The translations under genes were made by a program, and so were the position numbers. Positions 11,138 to 23,633 of a DNA stretch of 64,000 nucleotides are shown here, piece by piece. Source of the stretch: Sistotremastrum niveocremeum HHB9708 (lineage: Eukaryota > Basidiomycota > Agaricomycetes > Sistotremastrales > Sistotremastraceae); the NCBI GenBank assembly GCA_001630475.1, contig KV419427.1:125629-189628 (forward strand), in the 5' to 3' direction. Numbering within the stretch: position 1 is the first letter of the stretch; every line of letters starts with the position of its first letter. The notes below the pieces were generated by a model that was not told the origin of the DNA, searched no databases, and saw only the letters and a program-made list of their open reading frames with translations.

Positions 11138-13061
11138 CTATGATTGACATCGCTCGTAAAGATCGGGAGGGACATTTAACTGAAGCCGTTCCAGCATGCC
11201 ATTTAAGGGCACCCATTCCAATCCACGTACTGGACTTCCTTCATGTAGGACTCTGACGAAAAGTTCATCTCCTCCCCCCATCTCCACGCCATCCTCAGAT
11301 GGCAGACCAGCGTAAGAGGACGACCCGGACATCGACCACACTTCAAATACGATCTCGCTCCCAAGCGCTGGCCATCTCAACCGCCCATTATGCTCTTGCT
11401 TCCCTATGCCGAGACCAGATGCGAGGCGGATCATAGAGCCATCGTGGCCTATGTATATTCGCATCTTGGGCGATTTCGACGGATGTGAGTCGTGATAGTG
11501 AGCCCAATCTCGAGCTTCATCGTGGGGCAATATGAGGGCGCGGAGATTCGTTGCGAGTTCGAGGAACATAACACCTAAGATAAGGTGTCATAGTCAGTCA
11601 CGAATACAGCCTTACACCGGAGCGAAAAGGAATAGTGTACCGAATGTGAGCTGAGTATACATCTTCGCATTGGGAGCTTCGTTCCATATCCAACTATCAA
11701 CGCCCCAGTTCGTTAGCCTCCATTTGCAGATGAATAGTAAAATATTGAATGAAACGCACTTATATTCCCAGTCGCCTAGTGCGAATACGCGTCGAGCGTC
11801 TTCCTCCGATACACACTGCTTGGTATCCAGATTGCAAGGCAACGGGCGGGAATGACACATTCGTGAAGCGAAAGTGTCGAAGAAATGATCATCTGCCCGT
11901 GCCACCATCAATATCGCTCGTTGGAGGAGAAATCGATGAAGTGGGACTCACACCATTCTTCCCAAGCACTCAATCCTTTCGTCCCGAGCATCCCACCGAG
12001 TCGATCCATTAGATCTTGGTTCTCAGCGAGATGAGTTTTCCATTCGGGTGTTGATTGCGATGCAGCTCGGAGAGCTGATGCGGCGGGACAGGAGTAGGAG
12101 GGGACGAGGGAGTCTATCTACGCATTAATCAGCAAGGGTGCCAAGGAAGGGGATAGGTCAATTCAGGGGAGCTCAAAGCGGAAAGAAAAGTTGGTAAGAG
12201 GGAGAAGGAGGATCGTACGTTGGAGGGTTGGACATATACAGGCCACAGGACGTCTTTCGTCGAAGTATCCATCCCATAGAGGAGGGCACCGGCTACTTGA
12301 TACGTTCTGTCTTCGTTTGATGTTCTGATATGAATGTTCTCCGGTGTCACTCCACTCCCTTCTCCTGCGAGAAAATCGTGGTATACAGAAATCAAATCCT
12401 ACATATCATTATCAGGCTTTTATCGAACGACAAGAAAGGATGAGCATACTTTGCCATGTTGAACTGCATCATCCAATCCTTCCTTCGTCAACTGTCCTGC
12501 CGAACAACTCCCATTCCATAATCTGCTTCTGAAGGGATGCCACGAGGGAATGAAAGCGTCATGATACACTCGGGCTGATGAAGATGGATTGCCATGATTT
12601 TCTTGTATGAAAGAGGAACAGTCCCATCCCTCCACGGGATTGAGGGCGTTTTCGTTTGGGTAGAGGTTATCCGGGGTTCTCTGTTCTTGCTTTGAGTAAA
12701 TCTGATTTGATTGAGTCGTAGAGCGTACCTTGTGATGACGCATCATTAGAGTAACATGGATCAAAGTCGCGTTTGTAGAGGGTGGGCGGGAATAATGAGC
12801 CTCGTTGACGTGTGGGGCATTACAATAGTTGTATGTGTCCCAAGGCAGGTACGACGGCGTATGGGAGGTGTTGTATATCCCGCGAAATTCTGATGAATGT
12901 ACATCTTGCGACGGCGAGAAGACGTGGTTGACTTGGGTGGTCGATAGGACATTGAAGAAGTGGTATACACGGAGGAGCAAGTTGAGGCAGGATTCGACTT
13001 TCAAGGACAAGGGTAAAAGTGAGTTCAGCAAGTTCATTGCGACTTCTGGCAGGACTCTCAT
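11138..13061 (-). CDS. Histidine acid phosphatase family protein (branch 2)
   Basis: An intron-rich gene of the histidine phosphatase superfamily, branch 2, resembling the acid-phosphatase-like/2-phosphoxylose phosphatase group. The N terminus has a hydrophobic stretch (CLNLLLRVYHFFNVL) that could be a signal anchor. The catalytic motif, split by an intron at about 12681-12730, reads MMRHHK then RTPDN, that is RHHxRxP rather than the textbook RHGxRxP. The second catalytic element is IGHDGSMIRLA (about 11425-11460). Other family-like stretches are WYDHFFDTFASRMCHSRPLPC-like residues after an intron near 11880-11940 and FALGDWEYK. The gene is complete and ends PPDLYERCQS. It is convergent with DUF6535 copy A. 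It would be expected to act in the secretory pathway or at a membrane on a phosphate ester; the substrate is unknown. Confidence 0.75.
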
Positions 13062-13689
13062 CTCTACCAGCGAGGATGTGTGTGAGCTGTAGATTTCTCA
13101 CACATAGGAAGCTTAGACATTGATGCAGCTTTAGCAGAATCGCGGGACGCGACCTCAGGCTGGCGAGGAAAACATGGTTATATTCGCAGCCGGCTTATGT
13201 CATCGCTTATGTCATCTCAGGCTTGTCTGCTTTCTTTTGCGTTGGACCGCTGATTCCTCCCAAACTCAACACAGCTTAAGTTGCTAAGCAGTTGGTCGAG
13301 TGAAATTGTGAGAACACTTGCGATACATAACACTACTGGTATCGTGTTTCGTACCCTGCACCATTCCACTCCGCCTAGATAATTGACCGACTCCTCTTGC
13401 GACTCCTTTCAGTCAGCACATTATTGCAAGTATCATCGAGATCGCCACGAAAGCCACTTGTCACTTGTCATCAGTCCATCTCTATCATATTCCTAACTTG
13501 TGCTCCTGCCTCCCACTACTGGACTTCAGCCCAGCTCTGGTTCCCCTTAGCCTTATAATTGGTCATCTTATCCTCCATCCAATCGACGGCCCGCTCATCC
13601 ACACCTCCCGGTTCAAACTGGCATTCCTTCAACCGCACTCTCAAGTTCTTGATTGTATAGAGTATCGAAAGATCTGACTACTCCCGGAG
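13062..13689. other. Intergenic, no gene recognised
   Basis: The 5' flank of the phosphatase gene up to the start of tandem unit 2. No domain-bearing open frame and no clear RNA gene were seen. Confidence 0.45.
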
Positions 13690-16600
13690 ACCGCGATTGG
13701 CGCTATGAGCACCTCAGAGTCGCTCCTGCCAGGCTGGGCTACACCTGAATCTTGCAACGCAGTAAGCTCGTCACAGTGACCTTGAGACTCATCACAATCT
13801 CATCATATCAAAGACTTGATGGTTGGATTTCCGAGTCGTTCAGTCTTAGAGACCAGCACTCCAATCCATGCTTCACGTTTAAGAGCTACGGCGATTCTGG
13901 TCCGGCCTCAAGAGGTCGTCATAACACGAGACGACTCAGTGTGGCATTTTTGACCGGTATGAATGACTGCTGAACATCTTCTGTAGAGATGAGAATTTGT
14001 CATGGATCACAACGCGATGTGGAGCTCTACCGAACAATCTGGCATTCCTCGCAAACCGACGTTACCGCCTTGAGATCTTTCTGTGATCAGGTCGCTGTCC
14101 GATGTTCTCGGGCTTCTCATCCATACAGCCATATCCCTAGTTCCGTTGACGACGGGACGTGTAGACAGCCCATGCTGTCAATATTTCTTCAGTTTATCAA
14201 TCTTAACATCTTAACACAGAAGGCGCGGGAGAATCCCTTTGACGATGTGTACCTGGGTCTCGGTCTAAACATATGATTCCGATCTCGAAGGAACACACAA
14301 ACTTCCACGCAACCTTCATCGCCTTCGATTTTCAGTTTGCGAAAGAGAGTTTTCAATTCAACCTCTTGAGTAGTGACAATACGCGCCTCGGAATGAAACC
14401 CTGGTCTCGTACATACTCGGCTTCATCTCCAAACTGGTCTACTATATTCAAGCCACAAGAATAAGATCAAATAACTCCAAGACAGTCGTTACACTCAGCA
14501 TTGCAGCAATTCTTGATTGCGAAGTGTCTCACGTAGCGTCTGGAACCCCATCTCTGCAATACTTCACCGGGACGTCGGCGGCTCGCTATCTCCTATTCTA
14601 TGCTGCTCGAAGTCGGACAACGACTGTGGATAACCGCTAGAGATCTTACGATCTACTCTCACTCAAGCCGGTCCTAATTTCCAATACGACTCTTGCAATC
14701 CGGAGATCTTAGGCGACTAATTCAAAGAACTCGAGCCTTCGTCAAGCAGACCGTATGTGGTTTTACACCTCAGCCCATCGGGATACAGTTCCCGATGACG
14801 CCTCTACTCACAACAAGCGACGCGATTGAGCTTGACAGATCTTTATTATTCGGTGCTGACTTCTCCCAGGAGTAGATTTCACTCGGCCGCTTTCATTACT
14901 ATATCGTTACATCTTTATCCGCTTTATATTCACTCGTGCTCATAGACACTCTTGAGTTTTCCTCTTTTGAATAAATGTTTTTAGATAATATCCTATGCCA
15001 TTTTTGCATGTCAAATGTTACATCGAATCCGTGAGGAAGATCGACACCAACTTTGAAAGACTCGAAGGAGGCGGTTCGGCAATCGCCGGCGAGAGCTCTC
15101 TCGAGCCATGACGTTCACTGGTCTGCGACGCCGTCCTCTCTCTGAAGCATCCAGACCAACTTGATTGCATTACCTCTAGTATGTTGGATGCGACTCTGTA
15201 GCCTCTTCGGAATATGGAACAACACGCGAACCTTGACATACTGAGCTCCAGTCATCCGGTCGAAAAAGAGCGACGCAGGTTAGGGTGGCATCCATCAGCT
15301 TTTCAAGCACGGATCACATCATGTATGCTGCCTTTGACATTCATGTTTCGACATAACTAACCTCTTGGGATAGCTCAGATTATCTATCTGGCGCCAGACG
15401 TAAGCGTTCGAGCTCTAGATGGCAAATCGTGAATGGAACCTGAGACGACAATGTGGTAAAGCCATCTCATCAGCGATAGACGACGGATAGGATCTTCTTG
15501 CTCATTGAGGTACGTTCAGTCTTCTATAATCAACGAAAATATCTCATTGGCTCACAACACGCCCTTCTCGTTCCTCAGCGCTCAAGGTTGAGACGCCGAA
15601 ACCATGCGCATACATTGCACAGCCCATCCCAGTTCTCTCACCACCACCTCGTTCCTGCCACCTCGCACTTCCGCCTCGACCCCTCATCATCCCCTCTCGT
15701 CGACCGTTCTCTAGACGTCATCCAGCTACAATAGCACACGACCGCGATGGCTTATCAGTCGTCGGCTGATAGTCATGCCCAACCTTTGCAGCCTCCAGGG
15801 ACTACTATACCGACCGTATCGATGGGTGCTTTGGAGACAAAATTCGATAAGCTGCTGGCGTTGATGGAAACCCAGATTGTGGCCACCAGGGAACAAACGT
15901 CTACGATCGAGAAGGAATTGAAGGATCATGGGGAGAAGTTGGAAATTCTGCGAAAGGACGCTGTGAAAAGTCAGTCATGATTGGGTGTTAGCACGATCTG
16001 CTTTAATTGTCAACTCTAGACGATCAACCGTTTGAACCACGAGAGCTCGAAGATCAGCAAACATGGGGTGCCATGAATAAAGAGGCTGTCGCAATGACGA
16101 AGGAAGCGGTTGGCGAATGGACCACGTTGATGAATGTTTCCTTGGTCTTTGTGAGTGATTTCCTCATCTTCATTCACGAATATATAGATTGACTTCAATA
16201 GAATGCCATTTTCCTTGCCATTGTGACTGCGTTCATTGTTCCGGTTCTCCAGGCCCTCCAACAAGTCCCAGCATCAGATACCTCCGCTGACGACCAAGGA
16301 GTATCATCGGGTCTGTTTGACCCTCATCGACAAGAAGTGATACAACAATGGATTGCATTATTCCAAGTATCCGCTTTTGCGCTAAGCGTGAGTAAATAAT
16401 CCACGACATTACTATCCGCTAAGCTAAGACCGGTTGCAGATTTTCAACTCTGCATTGTGTGTACTTGGTACACAATGGGGAGCACGACTGATTGCTCGTA
16501 TCAAGGCAGAAGACAACCACGAGTCAACCATCCAGTTCGAGCGCCGAAAAGCTATAGGGAAGAAGTGGCTTCTCCGACTCTCCGGATTACTTTTCTCAAC

Positions 16601-18963
16601 GCTACTTCTGTCTATCATCCTCTTCATGGTTGCATTCCTGCTGCAGGCATGGGTCGTCGCATACGCACATCCCCAACCACGACCAGTGCTCATCGTTGCC
16701 GCTGCCATCGTGACGGCCATGGTGTTCACGATTTTGATAATCGTGACCGTGACAACTTATCATGCAGTACGAAGGGACAACTCGCCATTTGAGACCCCGT
16801 TGAGTAATGTGATCCGTTTACTGTTAAGCAGTGGAGGGGAACATGGAGGCAGTTCTCAAAGAACCGAGGATATCCTTGAAGTCACATCAGACGACGAAAA
16901 GGATGTTTCCTATTGGACAGGTTCCGATTACGGGTTCACGGTAGAAACACTGAAGGTGTTTGCATCTGTGGTAATCAACGCGCCTGAAGCAGAGGTCTTG
17001 GAGAAGGTGGTGCCTTCATTCAGATTTGGGCCTTGGATTGAAACAGGGGATCACTTGTTCCCACTCTTCAAGGCAGTATTTGACCGATTCATGGCCACAG
17101 ACACGTCGATCCGTGTCAGGGAGACACTTGGTAACGAGTTGACATCTTCTTGGGACTTACTCGCCGATGAGGAGCCCATGAATTTCAAGGATACGAGAAT
17201 CGGGCGATGGTATTCACGCCGATGCCACGAATTGTGCGATCAATCGGCCGAAGCTCACGCGAAATATTTCGGGCTCTTTACTGAAGTCGCCTCAGTGCGG
17301 GAAGGCAACACGGATCTGCGAGAGATCGCACAGCTTCCATATAAGGAATGCATGGGTCGCGTTCTGGCTTCATATGACCGAGAGGGGAAAGTGGGATATC
17401 GAGAAGACATCTTTGGCTCCGCTATCGGCGGATGCATTTCTCTCCTCCAAGCTGGAAAGGAAAACGACGTCAGAGAAATCATTTCGGACTGCCATTCATC
17501 CATCATTAAATCATTCATGCGATCTGCTAGGGAGTGGCGCATAGTAGACGAGGACGTTCTTCGTTCGTTCATCCTACAGGGATGTGCACCGGCTATTCTC
17601 ACCGACATATCGGAGTTCTTATCTGATCCTTTTCTCGTCGCTCACTCACCAAACTACGACATAGTCGCCGTCCTTGTTCCACTGCTTCCTCCTGACTTTA
17701 CCCTTACTTCGCACCTCGACCTTTCGTATGTGCTTGCCGCAGTGTGTCGAATGGGGCAGCTTCTTTGGAGTAACTGGGAGGATTTCACGGATGCGACGTT
17801 GTTTTTACTCGACCATGGCGCTTTTGATATGCTATCTGATATCAGCTCCGCGTACACTTTCCTCAAACAATCTCTCAAAAGTGTTGACATTTCTTCTCCC
17901 TCTCACCAACGCGTTAGGTCGTTTCTGGACCGACATGCGGAGCGCTTCACTGGTGCGAGCTTACAATATGGATACATTTCTTTTTAACGCTTCTGCTAGG
18001 CTGCCTCGAACTCTCTGATGACGCTCACGCAACCCTTGTTGCTGATCTGTCTATCTTTGCGCGAGAGCTAGATTCTTCTGATCCTAATTTCAGGATAAAG
18101 AAATTCATGATTGCGCTCAACCGTTATTATGCAATCCTTCTTGGCGACAATTCCCGACCGCTCAGTCAGGATGACTCTCTGTTGATTCTCAAGTCTATTA
18201 TCCGCAACCCCTTTGCAAAGTGGAGGGATCTCGAGCGCTTCGTATCTCGCTTTGAGTGGACCAATGCCGCCATTTGGAGAGCAATTTCTCGCGCTGAGAA
18301 CCTTGTGGATGTGGGCTACGTAGATGACGATCTACTTCCTTTACGACTGCTCGGATATCTCAAAGAAAGAGATTTTGTCCTCCCATCCGACTCTGACTTG
18401 TCACAGTTACTGGCCTGCATCACCCGTTGTGAACCTCGTGAGTCATTCACTTGGGAGGTACACAGTGATACTTTGATGCATTACATCGCTCAAGGAGACG
18501 CTTTCCGTCGTCTCACCGATCGTGACTCTGCACGCAAGTTCTTCACCCTCTGTACCAAAGAACCCGATGATTATATCACCGATTACCGACACTTCACAAC
18601 GGATGAAACTCGCAGGCAAGCCAAAGAATACTTGAAGCAGATGGACTCCGTTAATGGTGTGCAACCTATATCTCAATTTGAGTTCTCCTTTGTGTTGACT
18701 GAAGAAATCTAGACCGGACCGCAAGCTTTCGAGTCATGAAGTACTGGCATATGACACGAGCGACAATCACGAAGTTGCTCGGCCACAAACCCAGCGTTGA
18801 TCAAATGTCTGACTCTGTAGGGGCCTCACCCGTTCCTCATAGGGCGATTGAGATGGAAAATATATCGCCAACCGGAGAAAACCCCGTCCAACAAGATACA
18901 GGTGTCGACCCCGACCCGCCTTCTGCAGCTCCGACTGTGGACGCTCATCATACTCCTGCTTGA
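13690..18963. repeat. Tandem duplication, unit 2 (DUF6535 copy B plus 5' flank)
   Basis: Direct copy of 5840-10889. The non-genic 5' flank (13690-15746) aligns with 5840-7641 in long, only moderately diverged blocks. The phosphatase gene that follows copy A is not present after copy B, so the duplicated unit ended near the DUF6535 stop codon. Confidence 0.75.
15747..18963 (+). CDS. DUF6535 membrane protein, copy B
   Basis: Intact paralogue of copy A with the same six-exon structure and the same intron positions. The coiled-coil N terminus is MAYQSSADSHAQ..., followed by WTTLMNVSLVF, two long transmembrane helices (16580-16760), SPFETPLSN at about 16785, then about 700 helical residues. The E4/E5 intron (GTGCGAGCTTAC...GCTAG) and the E5/E6 intron (GTGTGCAACC...ATCTAG) preserve phase. 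The C-terminal tail of about 80 residues starts at RVMKYWHMTRATITK and is rich in Pro, Thr and Asp, ending DAHHTPA. No damage was found. Like copy A, it is a probable multi-pass membrane protein of unknown function. Confidence 0.8.
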
Positions 18964-19436
18964 TGGGGGTCGATTGGAACACGCAAAGAAGAACATGCAG
19001 TTAAATCGAGGTATCCCGATATCCACATACTGGTATCAAAGCTTGCGGCTCTGCTGTGAAAGCGAGGACCATCTTTTGATAGGACGTGTGAGCTCGGCAT
19101 ATGTATCTGATCTTATGCCTGTGAGCGTTTGTATCCTATTGATTGCCATGGTCAATTCGTCCGTCCGGGTCTTGAGCTTTTTTCTTGTTACTGTTTTCTT
19201 CGCGTCTTTCTATTTATTGGTCGACATCTATCTTTCGAAGTCTCAATTTCCATGTATTCCACTCATCGCTAGTTCGTCGCTTGTCATAATGAATGTAAGA
19301 GTCAAAATCATGACGTAATCAACCTAACGTCTTCCCGGACGAAATTTGTGTCATTGAGAGGAGTGCAGTCGAGCGCTTTTCAGAACATGTAACGGCTCTG
19401 TCTGATCTCCCATCTTCAAACACTCATCCAGCATCC
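18964..19436. other. Intergenic, no gene recognised
   Basis: About 470 bp between DUF6535 copy B and the NAD(P)-binding gene. It should contain the 3' end of the former and the promoter of the latter; no further element stands out. Confidence 0.45.
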
Positions 19437-20290
19437 ATGTCATCTCAGATTCCCAAAAAAGTCGTCATCGTAGGCGGTCATGGACACGTCGCTCTTCGTC
19501 TAGCTCGTCTCCTCACACCCACCCACGTCGTTCACTCCATCCATCGTTCACCTGAACACACGGATGAGATAGCTGCCACACGAGCCGTCCCTTACGTTCT
19601 ATCACTCGAAGACTCTCCTGTTGAGGCTTTTAGCGTTGCTTTTGAAGATAGCGATGTTGTTGTCTTCAGTGCGGGAGCAGGTGGAAAAGGCGGCGCTGAA
19701 AGGACCAAAAAGGTCGATTATGAAGGAGCGCTGAAGGTCTTTGAGGCTATTGAAGGTGTCAAAGGGAAGAAACCGCGGTTGATCCTGGTTTCTGCGGTGG
19801 ACAGTAGAAATCCAGACATCGTGCCTGATCACTATGTGAGCGTCATGCTGTCATTTTCATATTGATCGCGTAAAACTGACCTGTGGGATAGAATGAAGAA
19901 GATAAAGCGCGATCTGCAAAATATCGAGAGTCGATTCCAGCATATGTGAAGTGGAAGTATGAAGCGGATAAAAATCTTGTGGCACGGACGTCCTTCGAAT
20001 GGACTATTCTCCGTCCTGGAGGTCTCACTCACGAACCTGGAGTTGGAAAAGCTGATATTGGAAAGACCCATATCACCGAATCAATCTCCGTACGTTGCAA
20101 CTATCGATCTATAGCACCAGCTTATCCTAAGATTTTGACACAGAGAGACGATGTCGCAGCCACGCTAGCTCTATTGGTGGATAGACCCGATGCAGCTGGC
20201 CTTGCGCTTGATCTTGTCGGTGGAGAGACCCCTATCGCGGAAGCCTTGGATGCAGCGATCAAAGATCGCGTCACTGCATGGATTGGGTGA
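19437..20290 (+). CDS. NmrA-like/atypical SDR NAD(P)-binding protein
   Basis: Three exons encode about 245 residues. Exon 1 opens with KVVIVGGHGHVALRLARLL, the GGHGxVA nucleotide-binding loop seen in atypical short-chain dehydrogenases of the NmrA/SDR_a5 kind. DVVVFSAGAG, LILVSAVDSR and the WTILRPGGLT motif follow in the expected order. Introns lie at about 19835-19891 (GTGAGC...GATAG) and 20089-20141 (GTACGT...CACAG). The C terminus (RDDVAATLALLVD...GGETPIAEAL) is also typical. It is expected to be cytosolic and to act as a redox sensor or reductase. It lies head-to-tail with DUF6535 copy B and upstream of the AA9 gene, with no sign of shared control. Confidence 0.85.
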
Positions 20291-22170
20291 ACCTCGATGG
20301 CTCAGAAAGAAGAAATCCATAACTAATGGCCAAAATGTACTGCTATCTCGTTTGCGAAATTGGTCAGTTATCTTGATCGGCCTTAACCCATGATTTGATG
20401 ATTCGATGAAACTGGTACCGACGAGTCTGGACCAGACTGGTTACTTCGTCCTGTGCCTTCAGATTGCAAGAATGTTCAGCGCTTACGTTCCCGTCAATCG
20501 CTCCCAGTATTGTCTGCGATACTCTCATGTCTACTCATTTCACTGGATCTCCATTCCAAGCATTGCATTGGACGCCCTCCAAAAATAATACCAAGCGCCG
20601 CGGTACAGGCCCCCTATACAGTGGTTGCCAAGAAACATCCCACCTTGAATGGCCAAGTTTATCCGACCGTGCTTCTCAATGCTCTCCTGGCTCATGCAGT
20701 GCGTCATACTCTCGATCCGTCCTCAGCGAAGTATTCCCGATCAATCGGTTCGCCGAATACAGTGCAGCTTGGTCCGAATATTCAGGGCCGTTCTCGCGTT
20801 ATATGCTCTTTCGCAAGCTATTGAGTTGCCCCGGCCCGTGAACTCAATCAGCTAAGGCCTCAGGAATCATCTGTGAATCAAACTGACGGAAAATCCCTGA
20901 CGAAGGGACTAAGATTTTGAGACATACCCCTCGCCCTGGCAAAAAATGAGTGTACAATAACAAACATCGGACATTTCCACATCTTTGTACAATGCCATAG
21001 GCTTCACGACCGCACTGCCTCAGACTCTGGTGCACCAACAACAATTGAACTGAACTTACTCACCATATTTGCTGAGATATATCGTCAAGCAGTCTATATT
21101 ATGGTTTCCCGAACGATTCAAGGAGCCGCATCGCACTCTGAAGGGTTCTTCTATGGTTCAGACCTGGCCATAAGTGATTATAGACATATTATACGTATCA
21201 TATAATGTCACTAAATCATGCGTTCCGCCCTTTCGAATCGTATTGTACTTCGTGATTACCTAGTTGGTCGGGATTTGCCGTCGCACCTCTTTCGTCTGTC
21301 CTGCACTGGCACCTAAACAGCCGCCGGAGCAGCTTCGTGCGTCATTAGACCTCTATCGAGCTCTCATCTACCACCGGACAGGTGATTGAAGGCTCTACTA
21401 TAGGGCCAAAAATTGAACCTGAAACACTACTAGCTAGCCTAACCGTATACTATTTGACTGGAACACAGACCGCCCGGGCCCTGTATATGTTGGACTTGGG
21501 GCCGACTTCGAGATATTGGCTATATAATGGACTTCCCGGCTCTTGATACAACATGAAAGATCAACAATGCCACCAATCACGCTACTTTCCCATCCTTCGC
21601 CTTCGGTGTAGTGGCCAGTTGTCCTCGACCACTGCTTTCTCCGAAAGTCCACACATGGATTCTCGTTCCCCCGTCACCAACTCCTAATGCTCATCCTGTC
21701 ATTCGACATCAGCGGCGGTCAGTATACCCCTTTACGAAATATAGCCGCACCTGACGTTCTATTGACAGATTATTTGAGATTATTCGGCGTGGCTTGAACC
21801 TTCCTTGTTCATTTTGTTTCCGACTTGAGCTTCGATGTGGCCTGATGACATTCCTGGCAATACATACCCCAGTACCGTCCAAATTCTTCCAAATGACGTA
21901 CTTCCGCATGTTTTGGCGTTTTACAATTAGCTTTCCCATATCAACCGGTAACTGGCCGCTCCACTGCTTCGCGAAGCGTAAATTTGATTCAACGATGTAT
22001 ACTGCTCTCCTCAAGTGAACAGTATGGCTCCGAGTTTGCTACAGGAAGCCATCTTGTCCAGTCTTAAAAAGCCTGTTGTGGATAGACTCCGTTCTGTGGA
22101 CCATCTTGTGTATTCCCGACTCCACCAGCAGCGCGCCCCCTGCACTCAATCTCGAAACCTCAGCTCCATC
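20291..22170. other. Intergenic, no gene recognised
   Basis: About 1.9 kb with many short overlapping frames and none that splices into a recognisable domain. A TATA-like CTATATAATGG occurs at about 21520 but lies 650 bp from the AA9 start. I see no transposon termini. Confidence 0.5.
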
Positions 22171-23510
22171 ATGCATTTCTCCTCTTTTGCATTTGTATTT
22201 GCCATATTCGGCGTCTGTCATGCTCATACTCTCGTCTGGGGTGACTGGATCAATAAAGTGTTTCAGTAAGGCCTTCTTGTGACGTCCTCGTTCTACGCTG
22301 ATTTACACATAGGGGAGACGGTCGCTCTATCGTAAGTATTGGCTTGCTACTTCATATGAACCACTAAGAGATTCCGAAAGTATGTTAGAAGTCCCCCTGA
22401 CAATAGCGTAAGTGTATGACCTCCGCATATTGTCCCGATCGCTCAAGAATTACTGCAGCCTGTGGTGAACATCAGCTCTGATGCTATGGTAAATTCTCAT
22501 CTTCCTGCGTCAAAGTCATGAGATTCCGGCTCAAGAGCACTCGAAAGGCTTGCAACGTTAACAACACCGCTGTGCCTGACACATTATCTGTAAACGCTGG
22601 AGACCTCTTTACCTTCGAATGGTATCACAATACACGAGATGACGACATCCTAGCCTCTTCACATCACGGTATGTTCCCTGCCAATGGCATTTCTACGATC
22701 TAACCGTGAGTCGTAGGTCCCATTCAAGTTTATATTGCGCCCACGGCTTCCAACGGGTGAGTTTCGTCAAAGCAGGGACACATACATCTCATTCATTGTC
22801 TGTAGGAGTGGTGATGTGTGGGTCAAACTTTGGAGTCAAGCGTATGTCAATGGGTCATGGGCTACTGATGACATGATTGCTGCTCATGGCCAACATTCAA
22901 TATACATTCCCAACATTGAAGGTATGTGTCATGATTTTTAAATACATTCCGCCGTTTACATATTCCTCGTTGTAGCCGGAGCATATCTTCTTCGAGCCGA
23001 GATCAATGCTCTTCATCAAGCTGAATACTTGAACGACCAAAATTCATTCGAAGGAGCGCAATTTTATATCTCATGCAGTCAAGTCCAAGTCGTTTCTGAT
23101 GGGGGAGTTCCTTTGCCTGCTGGAGTGCCGTTCCCCGGGTAATTTATACAGAACACTCGTCTTTCATCGTCATACTCACCTGTTCGTCGTAGAGCGTATG
23201 TTGATTCGACACCTGGGTACGATGATGTCGTGTTCAAATGACACAGTCAATGCTAATCAGTGTCTCATCACAGTATCTTGTTCAACATCTATAATACTTC
23301 CGGAAGTACGTGTTCACCTGTTTTATGCTACTTATTCGGGATTGACATGTGTTCCAGCCTTATATGTCGCGCCTGGTGTGAGTATTCCATAATGGAATAC
23401 CCGATTACTTAGGACATTACTGACACCCTCTATAGCCTGACGTATGGAGCGGAGCTGCGGGCGGCTTCATTGGCCAGATAGGCAATGCTACTAACGTTAC
23501 CACGTCTTAA
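22171..23510 (+). CDS. AA9 lytic polysaccharide monooxygenase (formerly GH61)
   Basis: Secreted copper enzyme that oxidatively cleaves cellulose or related glucans. The gene is broken by about nine short introns. A signal peptide of 18 residues ([18 protein letters not shown]) ends exactly before His19, which becomes the N-terminal histidine of the copper brace ([10 protein letters not shown]). Further family marks are [41 protein letters not shown], the second brace histidine in [40 protein letters not shown] and the axial tyrosine in GAQFYISC. The end is [15 protein letters not shown]. No carbohydrate-binding module follows. The length (about 240 residues) fits a single-domain AA9. It converges on the flavin monooxygenase gene with only about 120 bp between stops. 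Substrate preference and regioselectivity cannot be read here. Confidence 0.9.
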
Positions 23511-23633
23511 GCGACCCGAAGTCGGTTTGAAGATATTATAACGCATGTTTATCATACGACGTCCAACAGCAAACGAAGCCAGTTATTTTCACACCATCCG
23601 CGACTGAGATAGCGTGAAGCTACAAGAAAGTGC

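Larger units (their letters stand above)
7390..12310. repeat. Inverted duplication, left arm
   Basis: The left arm of an inverted segmental duplication; the right arm is 38440-43325. It contains DUF6535 copy A, its 5' leader (shared blocks near CTCAGCGCTCAGGC), the convergent 3' flank of about 250 nt, and the 3' half of the histidine-phosphatase gene. Both arms are about 4.9 kb. On the right the homology fades in the phosphatase exon ending WPVYVQPSN. Boundaries were judged by eye. Confidence 0.75.

Noticed and set aside
21520-21530. TATA-like CTATATAATGG as the AA9 promoter
   Set aside because: It is about 650 bp from the AA9 start with no open frame directly downstream, so the assignment is not supported.
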